Assembly (NCBI GenBank): GCA_023151315.1
Contig: JAKLJE010000014.1
Span: 65,840-109,199, forward strand
DNA from: Bacteroidia bacterium
GTDB lineage: Bacteria > Bacteroidota > Bacteroidia > Palsa-965
DNA: 43,360 nt
Direction of reading: 5' to 3'
Shown here: positions 31,567-38,875 of the stretch, one piece after another
Layout: each line of letters begins with the position of its first letter
How positions within the stretch are numbered: position 1 is the first letter of the stretch
Notes under the pieces: model-generated
The model's database searches: none
What the model was told of the DNA's origin: nothing
The model's input: the letters and a program-made list of their open reading frames with translations, nothing else
Program-made: the position numbers and the translations under genes

Positions 31567-34014
31567 ATGAAACACCTCTACACCTTACTTGCTATTGCTT
31601 TGCCCGTACTTTTCGGGCCGAGCCTGAATGCACAATGCGGCTCACTATTTTTCGAAGGATTTGAAAGCGGAACTTATACTCCGACCTGGACTGTGGGAAC
31701 GGCGCCAATAACATGGAACGTCAGCACTACAAATCCGGCTTCAGGAACATACTGTGTGGAAGGAACAGGTGGTAATTCAACTCACCTTCAAGGCTTGATG
31801 GCATCTTTTACTCCTGCAACACCGTCTTCTATAAGTTTCGATATTTATCCGAATGGAACAAGTGCCGGGAATTATGTAGTGGGAGGAGATGCGAGCATGG
31901 CTGCTTCAAACTGTGTATTTTTCTGTTATGTAACATCCGGACAATTTCGATTCGTTTCTTCCGTGACTTATGTACATTCAGCTACTACCTTGAATCAATG
32001 GATGCATGTAGAACTGCGAAACATCAATTGGACGGCAAGAACGTTTGATATCTACGTGAACAACGTACTTGCATATACTTCATTCCCGTTTCGTACATCA
32101 ACGCAGAGCACTATTTCCCGAATTCATTTGTACAATTTCACTTCCGGAACGACAGGTCGTTGGGATAACATTACTCTGGGCGGAGTTCCGATCACAAGTG
32201 TTGCAACATCAACAAGTACGTTGTGTAGCGGTTCTGCTGACGGAACGGCAAGTGTAACAGCGAGTGGTGGTAACGGTGTGTATACATATCTGTGGAGCAA
32301 CAGCGCAACTTCTTCAAACGTTTCAGGGTTGACTGCGGGATCTTATTCAGTAGTTGTTACGGACGGACTTGGCTGTATGGATACAGCATACGCTACGATT
32401 ACTTCTCCTTCTGCAATTGCAATAACGGCAACACCATCAGATGTACTTTGTAACGGCGGTTTCAGCGGATCAATTGACGCGAGTGTTACAGGGGGAACCG
32501 GTGCTTACACTTATCTGTGGAGCAATGCTGCAATGACAGAAGATGTGAGCGGATTGGGAGTTGGCACATATTCGTTGTACGTTGTTGATGCGAACAACTG
32601 TGTGGATTCGCTTACCGGAATTACAGTGAATCAACCTTCAGCACTTACAACATCATCAGTAAATACAAATCCTGCATGTAACGGAGACGCAACAGGCAGT
32701 AGCACCGTAACAGCGAATGGCGGAACAGCAGGATACACGTATGCATGGTTGCCGGGTGGAGAAACCACTGCAGCAATCAGCGGTTTGACGGCGGGAACAT
32801 ATTCCTGCACTGTTACTGATGCGAACGGATGTACAACAATGGAAACGATGACAATTGTTGATCCTGTTGCGATTTCGGTTTTGATAAACGCGCCTGATAC
32901 CATTTGCGAAGGCAACAGTGCGGTGTTGATGGCCAGCGGCAGCGGCGGAACGGGATCTCTCAGTTACGTTTGGCAGCCGGGCAACCTTTCCGGATCAACG
33001 GTTACTGTTTCTCCTTCTTCAACGGCAATGCAGTATGTTGTGATTACAGATTCACTTGGATGTACGCACACAGACAGCACACTCCTCACAGTTCGGATGA
33101 GTCCGTCAGTGATGCTTGGTTCTGATATTCAACAGTGCGGCGGAACGGTTGTGCTTGATGCTCAGAATTCCGGAATGCTGTATTTGTGGAATGACAACTC
33201 CACATCACAAACATTGAATGTCGCTGTGAGCGGAACGTATTTTGTTAGTGTTTCGGATTCATTTGGTTGCGCAGGCTCAGATACTATCAATGTTACTTTG
33301 AATGCGAATCCGACATTGTATCTCGGAGCTGACACCACGCAATGCGGAGGCGCAGTTGTACTTGATGCGCAGATTGCAGGAGGAACATATATGTGGAGCG
33401 ACAGTTCAACATCTCAGACACTCAGCGCAACAATCAGCGGCGTTTATTGGGTGAATGTTGTTGATGCAAACGGCTGCAGCACTGCAGATACGATTGTTGT
33501 AACCATCAATGCAGTCCCAACAGTAACAGCGAGTGCAAATACACTGACGGCTTGTGCGCTTGATGCTGATATCATTCTTACAGGATCGCCATCCAACGGT
33601 ACATGGAGCGGAACAAGTGTAAGCGGCAATCTGTTTGACCCATCTGTTGGAGCGGGTTCTTATTCTCCGTTCTATACATACACAGATGCGAACGGCTGCA
33701 CAGGAACTGCAGGTGTGACGATTGTGGTGAGTGAGTGTACAGGAATTTCAGAAAACAGTTCTGCAGCGCTGATGACCCTTTATCCGAATCCGAACAGCGG
33801 ACAATTCAATATTGTATTTGCAGCTGATGCTTCAGATGTTATTGTTGAGATCACTGATGTTGAAGGACGCACTGTGCAGACACAGCAATTGAACTCGGTT
33901 GTTGCCGGAGCAAACAACACTATCTCGATGGAGAATACGGCAAACGGATTCTACTTCGTGAAAGTGATTGCCAACGGATCAAGCACAACACAACGTATTT
34001 CTGTGGTGCGCTAG
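31567..34014 (+). CDS. SprB-repeat surface adhesin with T9SS sorting domain
   Basis: An 815-aa surface protein. The ATG at 31567 starts a signal peptide (MKHLYTLLAIALPVLFGPSLNA-Q). Residues about 24-205 form a lectin-like beta-sandwich (SLFFEGFESGTYTPTW ... SRIHLYNFTSGTTGRWDNITLGG). Three SprB repeats follow at about 215-280, 290-360 and 370-430, each with C.G...G...GGTG.YTYLWS and SGLTAGTYSV.VTDANGC. After an Ig-like stretch come two near-duplicate modules (LGSDIQQCGGTVVLDAQ near 517; LGADTTQCGGAVVLDAQ near 584) and a further Ig-like domain. The type A sorting domain starts near 738 (LYPNPNSGQFNIVF) and ends RISVVR. SprB repeats occur in the gliding adhesin SprB of Flavobacterium. A role in adhesion is likely; gliding itself cannot be claimed. 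Confidence 0.9.
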   Translation: MKHLYTLLAIALPVLFGPSLNAQCGSLFFEGFESGTYTPTWTVGTAPITWNVSTTNPASGTYCVEGTGGNSTHLQGLMASFTPATPSSISFDIYPNGTSAGNYVVGGDASMAASNCVFFCYVTSGQFRFVSSVTYVHSATTLNQWMHVELRNINWTARTFDIYVNNVLAYTSFPFRTSTQSTISRIHLYNFTSGTTGRWDNITLGGVPITSVATSTSTLCSGSADGTASVTASGGNGVYTYLWSNSATSSNVSGLTAGSYSVVVTDGLGCMDTAYATITSPSAIAITATPSDVLCNGGFSGSIDASVTGGTGAYTYLWSNAAMTEDVSGLGVGTYSLYVVDANNCVDSLTGITVNQPSALTTSSVNTNPACNGDATGSSTVTANGGTAGYTYAWLPGGETTAAISGLTAGTYSCTVTDANGCTTMETMTIVDPVAISVLINAPDTICEGNSAVLMASGSGGTGSLSYVWQPGNLSGSTVTVSPSSTAMQYVVITDSLGCTHTDSTLLTVRMSPSVMLGSDIQQCGGTVVLDAQNSGMLYLWNDNSTSQTLNVAVSGTYFVSVSDSFGCAGSDTINVTLNANPTLYLGADTTQCGGAVVLDAQIAGGTYMWSDSSTSQTLSATISGVYWVNVVDANGCSTADTIVVTINAVPTVTASANTLTACALDADIILTGSPSNGTWSGTSVSGNLFDPSVGAGSYSPFYTYTDANGCTGTAGVTIVVSECTGISENSSAALMTLYPNPNSGQFNIVFAADASDVIVEITDVEGRTVQTQQLNSVVAGANNTISMENTANGFYFVKVIANGSSTTQRISVVR

Positions 34015-34032
34015 TTCAGTATCGATAAATAA

Positions 34033-34070
34033 AAAAGCGGCTGTATGACAATCATGCAGCCGCTTTTGTT
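34033..34070. terminator. strong bidirectional terminator
   Basis: AAAAGCGGCTG (34033-34043) pairs perfectly with CAGCCGCTTTT (34057-34067), the inner arms ATGA/TCAT extend the stem, and TTGTTTTG follows. The A-run before the left arm serves as the T-tract for the convergent minus-strand gene that ends at 34087. Confidence 0.88.
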
Positions 34071-34086
34071 TTGTAATTATATCAGA

Positions 34087-34638
34087 TTATTCTTCTGATA
34101 CAGGAACCTCAATTCCGATTACAACGCGATCATTTCCTTTTTCGCTCTTCTTGCCAATGCCGTAATCACCTGCGAAAATATCCATTGATCCTTTGAAGGT
34201 TGCATTCTTTCCTTCCTGAATAAATTTGAATGGAACTGCAATGTTGTGAATGGAATCACGCATTGCGAGTTTGCCGTATGCAACGTACGCTGTATCATTC
34301 TTGCGGATAGAATCAGAAGTGAATTTGATTTCCGGATGATTTGCAGCATCGAAGAAATCAGCTGTCATCAAATGCTCAGTGAGTTTATCGTTGTCTGCTT
34401 TCAATTGATTCACTGCAACAGTCGCAACAATTGAAGATTGAGAAGGGTCCATTGGATTGAACTCGAATGTAGTGTTGAGTCCGCCAACAGTTCCGTTGTG
34501 TCTGCCATTCGGCATATCGAATGTGATTTTCGCTTCTTTCACATTCACGTTCCATTTCTGATTCAGAACCTGAAAGGAAAGTAAGGTAGTGCCGAATAAT
34601 ACGCCGCCGGCAATCACTAAAATGTTCTTTGTTTTCAT
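34087..34638 (-). CDS. YceI-family protein
   Basis: A 183-aa exported protein with a signal or anchor segment (residues 1-22, MKTKNILVIAGGVLFGTTLLSF). The rest follows the YceI lipocalin-like barrel: WNVNVKEAKITFDMPNGRHNGTVGGLNTTFEFNP, SIVATVAVNQL, LMTADFFDAANHPEIKFTSDSI, AMRDSIHNIAVPFKF, DYGIGKKSEKGNDRVVIGIEVPV. The HPEIKF and YGIG motifs are the best-conserved in the family. Members bind isoprenoid-type lipids in a hydrophobic pocket. It has its own -7 box (34658-34665) and lies 54 bp downstream of the alpha/beta hydrolase gene on the same strand. Confidence 0.92.
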   Translation of the reverse strand: MKTKNILVIAGGVLFGTTLLSFQVLNQKWNVNVKEAKITFDMPNGRHNGTVGGLNTTFEFNPMDPSQSSIVATVAVNQLKADNDKLTEHLMTADFFDAANHPEIKFTSDSIRKNDTAYVAYGKLAMRDSIHNIAVPFKFIQEGKNATFKGSMDIFAGDYGIGKKSEKGNDRVVIGIEVPVSEE

Positions 34639-34657
34639 GATATAAAGGTTAGTGATG

Positions 34658-34665
34658 CAAATATA
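34658..34665 (-). promoter_or_regulatory. -7 promoter box of the YceI gene
   Basis: Read on the minus strand the bases are TATATTTG, an exact TAnnTTTG match, 19 bases before the ATG. The region upstream has no TTTG at the right spacing. Confidence 0.5.
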
Positions 34666-34692
34666 TGTAAATACAAATAAACGACACTTTTG

Positions 34693-35346
34693 TTAAAATG
34701 CGTTTTCGCGCAGAATTCGCAACAGCATTTCTGAAATCTGCCGGCCTTCGTCTACAATCATCATATGCGAACCGCCGTTTACAATGATATTCGCAGAAAC
34801 ATTACGGATGGGAATGAGTCGGTCTTTATTTCCGTGAATGTGATGAAGACGCGCGTGGCCGTTTCCTTTCCAGTGCAGAAGTTCATCGAATGCCCAAACC
34901 AGGAAGTCAGCATCGGCATCTGCGAGAATTGCGTCAAAAAGTTTACGTGTATCTCCGTCGCGAACTGAAAATATCCAGCGAATGATTGGGTTCGGCTTCT
35001 TGAACCAGCGTTTGTGAATCCAGTGGTTCACCCCGATGGCTGCGCCGAGTTTAGCGTACCATGGAAGTTCATTGCGTGATGCAATTGTTGAGATAAGAAT
35101 GAAATTTGAACCCGGGAATAATTTGTGAAACTCCGCTGCAATCAAACCGCCGAATGAAAGTCCTATGAAAACAGGTGCTTCATGTTTCACTTGTATAGAT
35201 ATGCGCTTTGCATAATCTTCAATGGTTTCATCTTTCAGTGGTTTCACCCACGCCACATGATGCACATCGTAACCGGGCAATTCAATTTTGCTGTAGATGC
35301 GGTAATCTGCACCGATACCGGGGATGAGGTAGATAGGTTTGTGCAC
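34693..35346 (-). CDS. alpha/beta hydrolase
   Basis: A 217-aa cytoplasmic hydrolase of the alpha/beta fold. The nucleophile elbow is GLSFGG with S64, the acid is probably D175 (HGNKDRLIP), and the histidine is H194 (GGSHMMIVDEG). The first strand is IYLIPGIGADYRIY. Translation starts at GTG (35346): no in-frame ATG lies between the upstream stop and this codon, and MHKPIYLIPGIG aligns with typical starts of the family. The substrate is unknown. It starts 36 bp after the TIR-domain gene on the same strand, so the two could share a transcript. The gene's base composition is closer to the housekeeping flank than to the TIR gene. Confidence 0.85.
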   Translation of the reverse strand: MHKPIYLIPGIGADYRIYSKIELPGYDVHHVAWVKPLKDETIEDYAKRISIQVKHEAPVFIGLSFGGLIAAEFHKLFPGSNFILISTIASRNELPWYAKLGAAIGVNHWIHKRWFKKPNPIIRWIFSVRDGDTRKLFDAILADADADFLVWAFDELLHWKGNGHARLHHIHGNKDRLIPIRNVSANIIVNGGSHMMIVDEGRQISEMLLRILRENAF

Positions 35347-35382
35347 GAATTGCTGATTCTGAATAAGTGACAGTACGTGAAT

Positions 35383-36669
35383 TTACAAATTGGAGAAATC
35401 AACAGAGTCTCCTTGCGGAATTGCTGATATTTCATTTTGTTCTACTCCTGTAATTCTCTTTTTATCAGTGCCATTACCTCTTAAAATTATCAGTGTTTTG
35501 TCATTCAAAATCAAATGACGTTTATCATTAATAACTAGCCACACCTTGGATTGCCCTTTAATCGATACTAGTTGCCCACTTTTTACACTTAAGAGAGGCT
35601 GCCCGATTGAACGCTTCATTTCTGTTTCTTCAATTGTTAGGGCTGTGATCTCTGACTCATCATTGATACCGTAGAAATTAAGGGTATACTTGTCCGGAAC
35701 TTCCCGATATACATTGTTCTCTTGCAAATAATAGTTAGCATGATTGTTGATCTTGAAGCACTTCTTCTTACTTGCGGTTATTGTTCGGGGAGGAGCTATT
35801 TTTTTCGAGGGTCCGTTTTCTGAAAGTTTTAAGAGAAATTCATCAATCTTTCTAGACAATTTTTGGTCATCATAATCATGATCAAAAAGGATGCCTTTAT
35901 TTTCAGAAACGAATCTGAGCAAATTACTGGCCTCATTGATTTTTAGCATTTGATTTGGTCTGTGAATGAACCCAACATTCTCGAAGTTAATCGGTGGTAG
36001 AATAAAAGGAATAACTCTTTTATTCAATGCCCAAGCCGCACCCATTTCGTTCATACACACTTCAGACCGTTTATATTCTTCGGTAATAATTAGTATCACA
36101 ACAGCTGCGCTGGTTAATTCGCCTTGTATTCTTTCAAGAAATTTTTCACCTGTGTTTATTCCACAATTCTCAATACTGATATTAAAAATGCGTTCAGGTT
36201 GAATATTTAGAACTAATTGAAGAAGGTTTTCGGTAAACATCTGCGCAATCGAAGCATTGGCGCTGGCGTGACTTATGAATATTTTGCCCTTGGAATATTC
36301 GATCGATGTTTTTTTTGGGATATTTTCTAATTTTCGCGATCCCCAGTTTAAGCCGTTGGTTAATTTATCTGTAATATTTGTCCCGAATTGTTTGTAAAAG
36401 CTTAGTGTTATTTTTCCGGTAGCCGTGAAATTCTTAGACTTATTGAGATAGGATTCAATTTCTTCTTGCTTCCCGGATAGTTTATTCTCATCAATGGAAT
36501 AAATAATAAATTTTTCGACGTCCCGTAATTGAGTGAGTGAACCCTTAATCATCAACTCAAATTCACCATTTAAATACGCATCAACAATACGATTGATTTG
36601 TTCATTATTGAGTGCAATCTTATAGATCCTTTCTTTAGAACGATATTCAATGTACAAGTTGTAAAACAT
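35383..36669 (-). CDS. TIR-domain protein with C-terminal tandem sensor-like motif
   Basis: A 428-aa protein. The ATG at 36669 is used; a TTG three codons upstream is possible. Residues 1-125 form an unrecognised, mostly helical N-terminal domain. Residues about 129-225 form a TIR domain: KIFISHASANASIAQMF, FNISIENCGINTGEKFLERI, SAAVVILIITEEYKRSEVC, with the NADase glutamate probably E208 (CMNEMGAAW). A linker is followed by two related stretches, YYLQENNVYREVPDKYTL (313-330) and VWLVINDKRHLILNDKTL (376-393). Both resemble the VYL-x-x-NGKR-x-IPD-x-x-T motif that I know as a short repeat in other secreted or sensor proteins. Bacterial TIR proteins often degrade NAD during phage infection. An immune role here is inferred from the domain and the R-M operon 7 kb away. 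AT-rich composition suggests transfer. Confidence 0.82.
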   Translation of the reverse strand: MFYNLYIEYRSKERIYKIALNNEQINRIVDAYLNGEFELMIKGSLTQLRDVEKFIIYSIDENKLSGKQEEIESYLNKSKNFTATGKITLSFYKQFGTNITDKLTNGLNWGSRKLENIPKKTSIEYSKGKIFISHASANASIAQMFTENLLQLVLNIQPERIFNISIENCGINTGEKFLERIQGELTSAAVVILIITEEYKRSEVCMNEMGAAWALNKRVIPFILPPINFENVGFIHRPNQMLKINEASNLLRFVSENKGILFDHDYDDQKLSRKIDEFLLKLSENGPSKKIAPPRTITASKKKCFKINNHANYYLQENNVYREVPDKYTLNFYGINDESEITALTIEETEMKRSIGQPLLSVKSGQLVSIKGQSKVWLVINDKRHLILNDKTLIILRGNGTDKKRITGVEQNEISAIPQGDSVDFSNL

Positions 36670-36789
36670 AACGAACAAGATTATTATGGGTTAAAGAAAC
36701 GATGTTAATTTACAATATTATGAAGGTAGTTTAGTTTAATAATTCCGTTGTCTTCCAAACGAAAATAGTTTGAACAAGTAATAACCAAA

Positions 36790-38868
36790 CTAATATGCAA
36801 CTCTGACAGAAACCATTTTCGTTTCTCCTCCGTCTTTCATGATGGCACGAATGGCATACACGTAGACGTTGCCAGGATGCGGTTGTACATCCACAAAGGA
36901 ATTGGTTGTGCCGTTTAGAGTTTTCAGCGATCGCAAGGCTTCCCCGTCTTTCGCCTTGTAAACGATAAATCGATCTACAGGCTGTTCCGGCAGATCCCAC
37001 TTCAGCGTCACAATTTTCTTTTCAAGATTCGGATTCGCCTGAAAGTTTGAAACCGGTTTTCTCACGCGAGAAGCAAAAACATATTCCGGAAAAATCAATT
37101 CTGTTTTATTCCCGGCGCTGTCGAATACTTCGATCGTATATGTGTATTTCATTCCCGCAATTGCAGAAGTGTCAATATATATACTGTGTGTATCGCGCGA
37201 TGTCCATCGCAGCAACTCTGTTTGTTTTCCCTGAGAAGAACGGTACAAAATATGTCCTTCTACATCTGAACTTGTGCTGCTGTACCAAGCGATCGTGATG
37301 GTTGAATCAGAATGATAAATGGAACGCATTACAGGTTTCACCGGAGCAATTTTGTCGGGACGCGCGAGCTTCACGGGTTTTGAAAAATCAGAATTGTTCC
37401 AGACGTGGTCAACAGCTCTAACAGCGTAGAAGACATCTTTCGTAAGCGTGTTCAATGTTACAGAATCGGTGAATGAATTTGAGGTAATCACTGAATCTGA
37501 AATCTCAACAAACTCTTCCCGAAGAGAATTGCATCGGAATACGCGATAACCTTTAAGAGCGTTGTCTTTAACAGCATTCCATTGCAACGTCACGCGACCA
37601 TTGGTGTCAATTTTTCCTGTAACATTTTCGGGCGCAGCCGGAGGGGTGTTATCCTGTAACTGAACCATAAACGGGAATGTTGCTGCGCTGTCGTTGTGAA
37701 TACTGATGGCAATGATCTGATAGTAATTCGAAAATCCGGCGGATGTATCAATGAAGTTTCCTTTTTCGGAAGTACCTGAGTTCGTTGCAAGTAAAACATA
37801 CGGTCCGCTCACTTTTGCACTTCTGAGGAGAACAAAGCATTTCAAATCGTTTTTGAATTGTGTGTTTTGAATATACGGCCAAGACCAATTGATGCGAACG
37901 GTTTTATTATCTGCCGACCATGCGCTGTCAGCGACAGGATAGCAATTCCAATCTTCGCGACCCGAGCCGTTGACGATTTCAGATGCGGGGCCTTCCATTC
38001 CGAAGTAAGAATAACCTTTGATTCTGTACCAATACATTTTGCCGTTCTGCGGAAGCGAATCTTCGAAAGTCAATTCTTTCTTCTGTATTTCGTATTGTGA
38101 TCGGGTGAAGGAAACAAGCTGTTTGTTGATTCTGCTAAACGAATTTCCGTCTTCAGATCGCTCGATGATATAGCCTGAATAGAATTCGTGGGTAGAGGAA
38201 ACGTCAAATATCAGTCTCATCTTTCGATTCCGAAATTGCACAGTTGGCTTGGATACTGCTTTCAGTGTGGAAGTTTTTTCGTCGGCGCTGATTACAGCTT
38301 CATATCCTTTTTGCAAATCGCTGCGTGGAGTAACAAACTCGATTCGGTAAATGTACTGTTCGCCTTTTCTGGCAGATCTATCTACGAAGAACAAGCCGGC
38401 GGCTTTGGCAACTGAAGGTTCGTCGTCACAGATTTTCATGGCAAAGCCAAATGAAACATTTTCGCTCTGTGCTTTTTTCTTTAGATCTGATTGCGGTTTT
38501 GGTTTCGTATGTATGCCGGAAAATACAAACGCGGAAGATGGAGTTGTTTTTTGCAGACGCGTCCATGTTGAATCCGTTTTGGCGAGAGGAATTATTTTAT
38601 CTGCAATGACCGTTCCACGCTGTGATGTATTCGGATCAGTTGTCTCGAAATAATCATCGAGATTGAAACGTGTGATTTTGTAGCCGACTGTATTTCCGTA
38701 TTGCCAGTTTTTGTAATCGGAAGGAATCCAACGCAACATTACCGAATCTCCTGCGTGAAATGCGCGGGCATAAATGGACGTGCCGGATTGTGCGAGCAAC
38801 GAATTCGGACTCACGAACAGCGTGAAAGACAACAACGCTATAATCAATGAAGACAATGCACGGTTCAT
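36790..38868 (-). CDS. secreted multi-FN3 protein without T9SS tail
   Basis: A 692-aa exported protein. The signal peptide is residues 1-26 (MNRALSSLIIALLSF...LLA-Q). The body is a series of about five to six fibronectin type III modules, each with the W...Y.I or Y.V strand pattern: VMLRWIPSDYKNWQYGNTVGYKI, KMYWYRIKGYSYFGMEGPASEI, VTLQWNAVKDNALKGYRVFRC, ITIAWYSSTSSDVEGHILYRS, VTLKWDLPEQPVDRFIVYKA. The last ends VYVYAIRAIMKDGGETKMVSVRVAY at the stop, with no YPNP-type sorting domain. Seven bases separate its ATG from the stop of the upstream 954-aa protein gene, so the two form an operon. They probably form a complex or share an export route. The function is unknown. Confidence 0.85.
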   Translation of the reverse strand: MNRALSSLIIALLSFTLFVSPNSLLAQSGTSIYARAFHAGDSVMLRWIPSDYKNWQYGNTVGYKITRFNLDDYFETTDPNTSQRGTVIADKIIPLAKTDSTWTRLQKTTPSSAFVFSGIHTKPKPQSDLKKKAQSENVSFGFAMKICDDEPSVAKAAGLFFVDRSARKGEQYIYRIEFVTPRSDLQKGYEAVISADEKTSTLKAVSKPTVQFRNRKMRLIFDVSSTHEFYSGYIIERSEDGNSFSRINKQLVSFTRSQYEIQKKELTFEDSLPQNGKMYWYRIKGYSYFGMEGPASEIVNGSGREDWNCYPVADSAWSADNKTVRINWSWPYIQNTQFKNDLKCFVLLRSAKVSGPYVLLATNSGTSEKGNFIDTSAGFSNYYQIIAISIHNDSAATFPFMVQLQDNTPPAAPENVTGKIDTNGRVTLQWNAVKDNALKGYRVFRCNSLREEFVEISDSVITSNSFTDSVTLNTLTKDVFYAVRAVDHVWNNSDFSKPVKLARPDKIAPVKPVMRSIYHSDSTITIAWYSSTSSDVEGHILYRSSQGKQTELLRWTSRDTHSIYIDTSAIAGMKYTYTIEVFDSAGNKTELIFPEYVFASRVRKPVSNFQANPNLEKKIVTLKWDLPEQPVDRFIVYKAKDGEALRSLKTLNGTTNSFVDVQPHPGNVYVYAIRAIMKDGGETKMVSVRVAY

Positions 38869-38875
38869 AGTATTG

